Below are positions 60,060 to 64,000 of a DNA stretch of 64,000 nucleotides, in pieces. The notes below the pieces were generated by a model that saw only the letters and a program-made list of their open reading frames with translations, ran no database searches and was not told the origin of the DNA. Each line of letters opens with the position of its first letter. Within the stretch, counting starts at the first letter, position 1. Source of the stretch: Streptomyces sp. NBC_00464 (GTDB lineage: Bacteria > Actinomycetota > Actinomycetes > Streptomycetales > Streptomycetaceae); NCBI RefSeq assembly GCF_036013915.1, contig NZ_CP107899.1, forward strand, positions 6,972,001 through 7,036,000. The letters are read 5' to 3'. Made by a program: the position numbers and the translations under genes.

Positions 60060-61364
60060 TCAGCCCTCCCGCGCCGCAGCGCACACGGCGCGGCAGATCC
60101 GCGCCACGTCATCGTCACCCGTGACGTACGGCGGCATGGTGTACACGAGGTCGCGGAACGGCCGCAGCCACACTCCCTCGCGTACCGCCGCCCGCGTCGC
60201 GGACTCCATGTCCACCTCGTGGTCGAGCTGGACGACGCCGATGGCGCCCAGAACGCGCACGTCGCGGACTCCGGGCAGCTCCCCGGCCGGGGCCAGACCG
60301 TCGCGCAGACCGGCTCCGATCCGTTTGACCTCCTGCTCCCAGTCCTGGCCGAGCAGCAGATCGATCGAGGCGCAGGCCACCGCCGAGGCGAGCGGATTGC
60401 CCATGAACGTCGGCCCGTGGGCGAGTACCGGGACCTCGCCGCGCGAGATGCCCTCGGCCACCGCTGTCGTGCACAGAGTCGCGGCCATCGTCAGATAGCC
60501 GCCGGTCAGGGCCTTGCCCACACACATCACATCGGGCGAGATTCCGGCGTGCCCGGCTGCGAACAGCTTGCCCGTCCGTCCGAAGCCCGTCGCGATCTCG
60601 TCGAACACCAGCAGGACGCCGTTCGCGTCGCAGGCCTCGCGCAGGACCCGCAGGTACGCGGGCGAGTGGAAGCGCATGCCTCCCGCACCCTGCACGACGG
60701 GTTCCACGATGACCGCGGCCAGCTCGTCCGCGTGGTGCGCGATCAGCTCGCGCAGATGTGCCGCGTACGCGGCGTCGGGCTCCGCGTCGAAGCCCGACGG
60801 CGGCTCGTCGGCGAAGACCTGCCGGGGCAGCGCCCCCGACCACAGCTCGTGCATGCCGCCCTCGGGGTCGCACACCGACATCGGCTGCCAGGTGTCCCCG
60901 TGGTATCCGCCGCGCCACGTCAGCAGACGCTGCTTGGCCGGCCGTCCGGCCGAATGCCAGTACTGGAGGCACATCTTCACGGCGACCTCGACGGACACCG
61001 AGCCCGAGTCGGCGAGGAAGACGTGCTGCAACGGCTCCGGGGTGATCTCGACCAGCTTCGTGGCCAGCCGCACGGCGGGCTCGTGCGTGAGCCCGCCGAA
61101 CATCACATGGCTCATCCGGTCCAGCTGGCCGCGTGCCGCCTCGTTCAGCACCGGATGGTTGTACCCGTGCACGGCCGACCACCACGACGACATGCCGTCG
61201 ACCAACTCGCGCTGCCCGTGCGCGGGTTCGGCGAGCCGGAGCCGTACGCCGGACGCGGATTCCACGACCAGCGGCTCCTGCCGGCCAGGCATGGGACCGT
61301 ACGGATGCCAGACGTGCGCCCGGTCCAGGGCCCGCAGCCCGGCGGGGGAGAGCGGCTCAGGCAT
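60060..61364 (-). CDS. bioA: adenosylmethionine-8-amino-7-oxononanoate aminotransferase
   Basis: 434 residues, class III aminotransferase. HVWHPYGPM at the N-terminus binds substrate, [16 protein letters not shown] is a BioA hallmark, PLP Lys in [16 protein letters not shown], and Asp in [15 protein letters not shown]. It converts KAPA to DAPA with S-adenosylmethionine as amino donor. ATG 61364 overlaps the bioB stop by eight bases. Confidence 0.95.
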   Translation of the reverse strand: MPEPLSPAGLRALDRAHVWHPYGPMPGRQEPLVVESASGVRLRLAEPAHGQRELVDGMSSWWSAVHGYNHPVLNEAARGQLDRMSHVMFGGLTHEPAVRLATKLVEITPEPLQHVFLADSGSVSVEVAVKMCLQYWHSAGRPAKQRLLTWRGGYHGDTWQPMSVCDPEGGMHELWSGALPRQVFADEPPSGFDAEPDAAYAAHLRELIAHHADELAAVIVEPVVQGAGGMRFHSPAYLRVLREACDANGVLLVFDEIATGFGRTGKLFAAGHAGISPDVMCVGKALTGGYLTMAATLCTTAVAEGISRGEVPVLAHGPTFMGNPLASAVACASIDLLLGQDWEQEVKRIGAGLRDGLAPAGELPGVRDVRVLGAIGVVQLDHEVDMESATRAAVREGVWLRPFRDLVYTMPPYVTGDDDVARICRAVCAAAREG

Positions 61365-62529
61365 TGGGTGCGAGATCCGTACCCGCGCCGCGACGGCGGA
61401 CCGCCACCAGATCCGTGCGTGCCGCCTGGGGTTCGGCGGCTTCCACGGGAGCGGTCTCCGGCTCCGGGGCGTCGCCGCAGGGCGCACATCCGCCGGCATG
61501 CGAACCGCAGCCGCCACCCGCGTCCGTACGATGCCCGGGCAGCGTCGTCGTACCGGCGCCCTCCACCTCGAAGCCGGCGTCCGCGATCATGTCGAGGTCC
61601 GTCTGCCCTGCCTGGCCCTCACTGGTCAGATAGTCGCCCAGGAAGATCGAGTTGACGAGATGCAGGGCCAGCGGCTGCATCGAGCGCAGATGCACCTCAC
61701 GCCCGCCCGCCAGCCGTACCTCCACGTCCGGGCAGACGAACCGCACCATCGCCAGGATGCGCAGACAGCGCTGCGGCGTCAGGTTCCACTCCTTGGCGAG
61801 CGGAGTCCCCTCGAACGGGATCAGGAAGTTGACGGGCACCGAGTCCGGGTCGAGCTCACGCAGGGCGAAGACCACGTCGACCAGGTCGGCGTCGCTCTCC
61901 CCCATGCCGGCGATCAGCCCGGAACACGCGGAGAGCCCCGCGGCCTGTGCCTGGTGCACCGTCTCCACCCGGTCGGCATAGGTATGGGTCGTGGTGATCT
62001 CCCCGTACGTCCCCTCGGACGTATTGAGGTTGTGGTTGTACGCGTCGGCACCCGCCGACCGCAGCCGGTCGGCCTGGCCGTCGGAGAGCAGGCCGAGGCA
62101 GGCGCACACCTCGACGCCCTCGTTCTGTTCCTTGATCGCCTCGATGGTCTGTGAGACCCGGTCGACGTCCCGGTCGGTCGGGCCCCGGCCGCTGGCGACC
62201 AGGCAGACGCGCTTGGCGCCACCGGCCACTCCCGCAGCGGCCGCCTTCGACGCCTCGTCGGGCTTCAGCCAGGTGTACTTCAGGATCTCGGCCTTGGATC
62301 CCAGCCGCTGGGAGCAGTACGAGCAGTCCTCGGGACAGAGCCCGGACTTGAGATTGACCAGATAGTTCAGCTTCACCCGCCGTCCGAACCACTGACGGCG
62401 CACCTTTCCGGCCGCGGCCACCACATCGAGCAGTTCGTCGTCCGGGGTCGCCAGCACGGCGAGCGCTTCTTCACGGGTCGGCAGCTCGCGCCGCAGCCCC
62501 TTGTCCACCAGCGTGTTCAGGAGGTCCAT
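61357..62529 (-). CDS. bioB: biotin synthase with Cys-rich C-terminal tail
   Basis: 390 residues. Radical SAM motif CPEDCSYC (C-x3-C-x2-C) and the second [2Fe-2S] Cys residues in VCLVASGRG and VCACLGLLS, plus Arg in [14 protein letters not shown]. The core ends near residue 325; an extra tail [16 protein letters not shown] carries three more Cys, unlike E. coli BioB, and may hold an auxiliary cluster. ATG 62529 is the first codon of the family N-terminus; the frame extends to 62553. Confidence 0.95.
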   Translation of the reverse strand: MDLLNTLVDKGLRRELPTREEALAVLATPDDELLDVVAAAGKVRRQWFGRRVKLNYLVNLKSGLCPEDCSYCSQRLGSKAEILKYTWLKPDEASKAAAAGVAGGAKRVCLVASGRGPTDRDVDRVSQTIEAIKEQNEGVEVCACLGLLSDGQADRLRSAGADAYNHNLNTSEGTYGEITTTHTYADRVETVHQAQAAGLSACSGLIAGMGESDADLVDVVFALRELDPDSVPVNFLIPFEGTPLAKEWNLTPQRCLRILAMVRFVCPDVEVRLAGGREVHLRSMQPLALHLVNSIFLGDYLTSEGQAGQTDLDMIADAGFEVEGAGTTTLPGHRTDAGGGCGSHAGGCAPCGDAPEPETAPVEAAEPQAARTDLVAVRRRGAGTDLAPNA

Positions 62530-62595
62530 GGCGATGATCCTGACGCACGGCACCGCCCTGAGCCAAGGAGGAACCGGACAAGAGAGCCTGCTGAG

Positions 62596-62615
62596 GGTGT
62601 GTGCATTGCCACACC
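62596..62615. promoter_or_regulatory. inverted repeat between bioB and bioF
   Basis: GGTGTG-N8-CACACC (62596-62615) has perfect arms. It is centred in the 143-bp gap between bioB (-) and bioF (+), a good place for a biotin repressor such as BioQ or a bifunctional BirA, though the sequence is not the E. coli or Corynebacterium consensus I recall. Confidence 0.5.
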
Positions 62616-62672
62616 ATGCCCGGCTGCGCCCCCGGTTAGGGTCTGTGAGCTGCCTACAAAAGGGACCCGCTC

Positions 62673-63815
62673 ATGCCCTTCGCCCCGTTCGACTGGATCG
62701 ACGACGAGGCGCGCCGCCGCGCGGACGCCGGACTCGTCCGGACGCTCCGGCCGCGGCCCGTCGATCCGGACCTGCTGGACCTCGCGAGCAACGACTACCT
62801 CGGCCTGACCCGGCATCCGCAGGTGACCGCCGCGGCGGCCGACGCGGCACGCCGCTGGGGCGGCGGTGCCACCGGCTCCCGGCTGGTCACGGGTTCCACC
62901 GCGCTGCACGCCGAGCTCGAACACGAACTGGCCGAATTCTGCGGCTTCGAAGCCGCCCTGGTGCTGTCCTCGGGCTATGCCGCCAACCTCGCGGCGCTCA
63001 CCGCCCTGACCGCCCGGGGCTCGCTGATCGTGTCGGACGCGGGCAATCACGCCTCGATCGTCGACGGCTGCCGGCTCTCCCGCGCCGAGACGGCCGTGGT
63101 GCCGCACGCCGACCCCGAAGCGGTACGCAAGACCCTGCACACGCACCGGGGCAGGTCCCTGGCGGTCACGGACTCGGTCTTCTCGGTCGACGGCGACGCC
63201 GCGCCGCTGGCCGAACTGGCCGACGCCTGCCGCGCGGAGGGCGCCGCGCTGCTCGTCGACGACGCCCACGGCCTGGGAGTGCTCGGGGACGGCGGCCGCG
63301 GTGCGCTCGCGGCGGCGGGCCTGGCGGGCAGTGACGGCATCGTCGCCACGCTCACCCTCTCCAAGTCCCTGGGCAGCCAGGGCGGCGCGGTCCTCGGCCC
63401 GGCGCGCGTCATCGACCACCTGGTCAACACCGCCCGTACGTTCATCTTCGACACCGGTCTCGCACCGGCCGCGGTCGGCGCCGCACTGGGCAGCCTGCGG
63501 CTGCTGCGCCGCGAGCCGGCACGGGCGGGCCGGGCCCGTACGGTCGCCACCGCACTGTACGAGCAGCTGACCGCGGCCGGTCTGACCGCGGTCCGTCCCG
63601 ACGCGGCCGTGGTCTCCGTGCGCGCGCCCTCGGCCGAGGCGGCCGTCCGCTGGGCGGCGGACTGCCGTACGGCCGGCATCGCGGTCGGGTGCTTCCGGCC
63701 GCCGTCCGTACCGGACGGCATCTCCCGGCTCCGGCTGACCGCGCGGGCCGACCTGACCGACGAGCAGATCGCATGGGCGGTGGCGATCGTACGGCGGACC
63801 GCGCCGGCGGGCTGA
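62673..63815 (+). CDS. bioF: 8-amino-7-oxononanoate synthase
   Basis: 380 residues of the alpha-oxoamine synthase family. It condenses pimeloyl-ACP/CoA with alanine. Seen are LDLASNDYLGLTRHP, GSRLVTGSTALHAELEHELAEF, SGYAANLAALTAL, DDAHGLGVLG, and the PLP Lys in TLTLSKSLGSQGG. AAGGGA precedes ATG 62673. Divergent from bioB; its stop lies in the arm of a terminator shared with the DUF397 gene. Confidence 0.95.
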   Translation: MPFAPFDWIDDEARRRADAGLVRTLRPRPVDPDLLDLASNDYLGLTRHPQVTAAAADAARRWGGGATGSRLVTGSTALHAELEHELAEFCGFEAALVLSSGYAANLAALTALTARGSLIVSDAGNHASIVDGCRLSRAETAVVPHADPEAVRKTLHTHRGRSLAVTDSVFSVDGDAAPLAELADACRAEGAALLVDDAHGLGVLGDGGRGALAAAGLAGSDGIVATLTLSKSLGSQGGAVLGPARVIDHLVNTARTFIFDTGLAPAAVGAALGSLRLLRREPARAGRARTVATALYEQLTAAGLTAVRPDAAVVSVRAPSAEAAVRWAADCRTAGIAVGCFRPPSVPDGISRLRLTARADLTDEQIAWAVAIVRRTAPAG

Positions 63816-63864
63816 CCCGCCGGTGGACGGTGGTCCGAGCGTCGGCCCGCCCGGCGGGTCAGCC
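63810..63864. terminator. 14-bp hairpin whose arms contain both stop codons
   Basis: GGCTGACCCGCCGG (63810-63823) pairs with CCGGCGGGTCAGCC (63851-63864). The bioF TGA (63813-63815) is in the first arm and the DUF397 stop (63861-63859) in the second, so one structure ends both transcripts. Confidence 0.75.
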
Positions 63865-64000
63865 GACCGGACCGCTGTTCAGGGCGGTGACGAAGGAGGT
63901 CCAGGCGGCGGCAGAGAACTGCAGCGGCGGCCTGGACACGTCCTTGGAGTCACGCACGGCCAGTCGCCGGCCGCCGAGCGGTGCGGCCTCCACGCAGTTG
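63859..64000 (-). CDS. DUF397 domain protein, C-terminal fragment (cut by window edge)
   Basis: 46 residues before the stop: NCVEAAPLGGRRLAVRDSKD, then LQFSAAAWTSFVTALNSG. N-C-V-E, V-R-D-S-K and W-x-x-F-v are the DUF397 marks. These small proteins usually sit next to an XRE-DUF5753 regulator and work with it, presumably outside the window. Confidence 0.88.
   Translation of the reverse strand, partial: NCVEAAPLGGRRLAVRDSKDVSRPPLQFSAAAWTSFVTALNSGPVG

Noticed and set aside
1..64000. CRISPR arrays, rRNA and tRNA genes
   Set aside because: No regularly spaced repeats and no tRNA- or rRNA-like stretches were recognised.

Overview
The window is chromosomal DNA from a Streptomyces or very close actinomycete. 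The GC content is very high, open frames run antisense through most genes, GTG and TTG starts are common, and the gene set is typical of the genus: tuf3-type EF-Tu, sbcDC, uppP, an ECF41 sigma factor, DUF397, MocR, ROK and GntR regulators, and bioBAD with divergent bioF. No rRNA, tRNA or CRISPR array was seen.

Layout. 1-8.4 kb: 5' end of lnt, a SnoaL-like protein, a tandem universal stress protein, a flavin reductase, a 52-residue peptide of unknown role, a large membrane pentapeptide-repeat protein, a secreted protein and uppP. 8.4-18.3 kb: TVP38/DedA-type membrane proteins, an AlkD-like glycosylase, divergent EF-Tu (tuf3) with an elaborate leader, a spermidine-synthase-like protein, an MFS transporter, a hotdog thioesterase, two left-handed beta-helix proteins and an XRE-cupin regulator. 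18.3-31.4 kb: YbaK, AAC(3), CoA-binding and YigZ proteins, sbcD-sbcC, two Lrp regulators each divergent from an enzyme gene (rhodanese; Cys/Met PLP enzyme), a DUF885 hydrolase and an ACT-GNAT protein. 31.6-44.9 kb: PhoD phosphatase, MocR/EamA pair, alpha/beta hydrolase, ECF41 sigma factor, GntR and ROK regulators, a two-component system divergent from an ABC exporter, and TrmO.

45.2-50.5 kb is the most informative part. A 4.73-kb Tn554-like transposon encodes two overlapping tyrosine recombinases and a nucleotidyltransferase cargo gene. It is inserted in mug, a G:U/T mismatch DNA glycosylase gene that originally lay 19 nt downstream of purB. The ends carry 10-bp inverted repeats (9/10 match), each abutting a different 6-nt core (GCACCG left, GGAGCA right). 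Removing the element with the left core restores a 187-codon mug frame with the family-typical FWPVLHRSGF junction, so the right core is the original target and the left core came with the element. This is the core-exchange signature known for Tn554.

50.5-64 kb: purB with a promoter implying an almost leaderless mRNA, a GDSL hydrolase, two overlapping CNNM/CorC-type membrane proteins, a GNAT, a cytochrome P450, a leaderless-looking toxin-antitoxin pair with a degenerate Fic/Doc toxin, a METTL7-like methyltransferase, the biotin genes bioB-bioA-bioD with divergent bioF, and the 3' end of a DUF397 gene.

Many convergent pairs are separated by long perfect hairpins without U-tracts, or overlap antisense (39, 65, 285 and 11 bp cases). 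All functional calls rest on motif recognition in the sequence; no searches were run.
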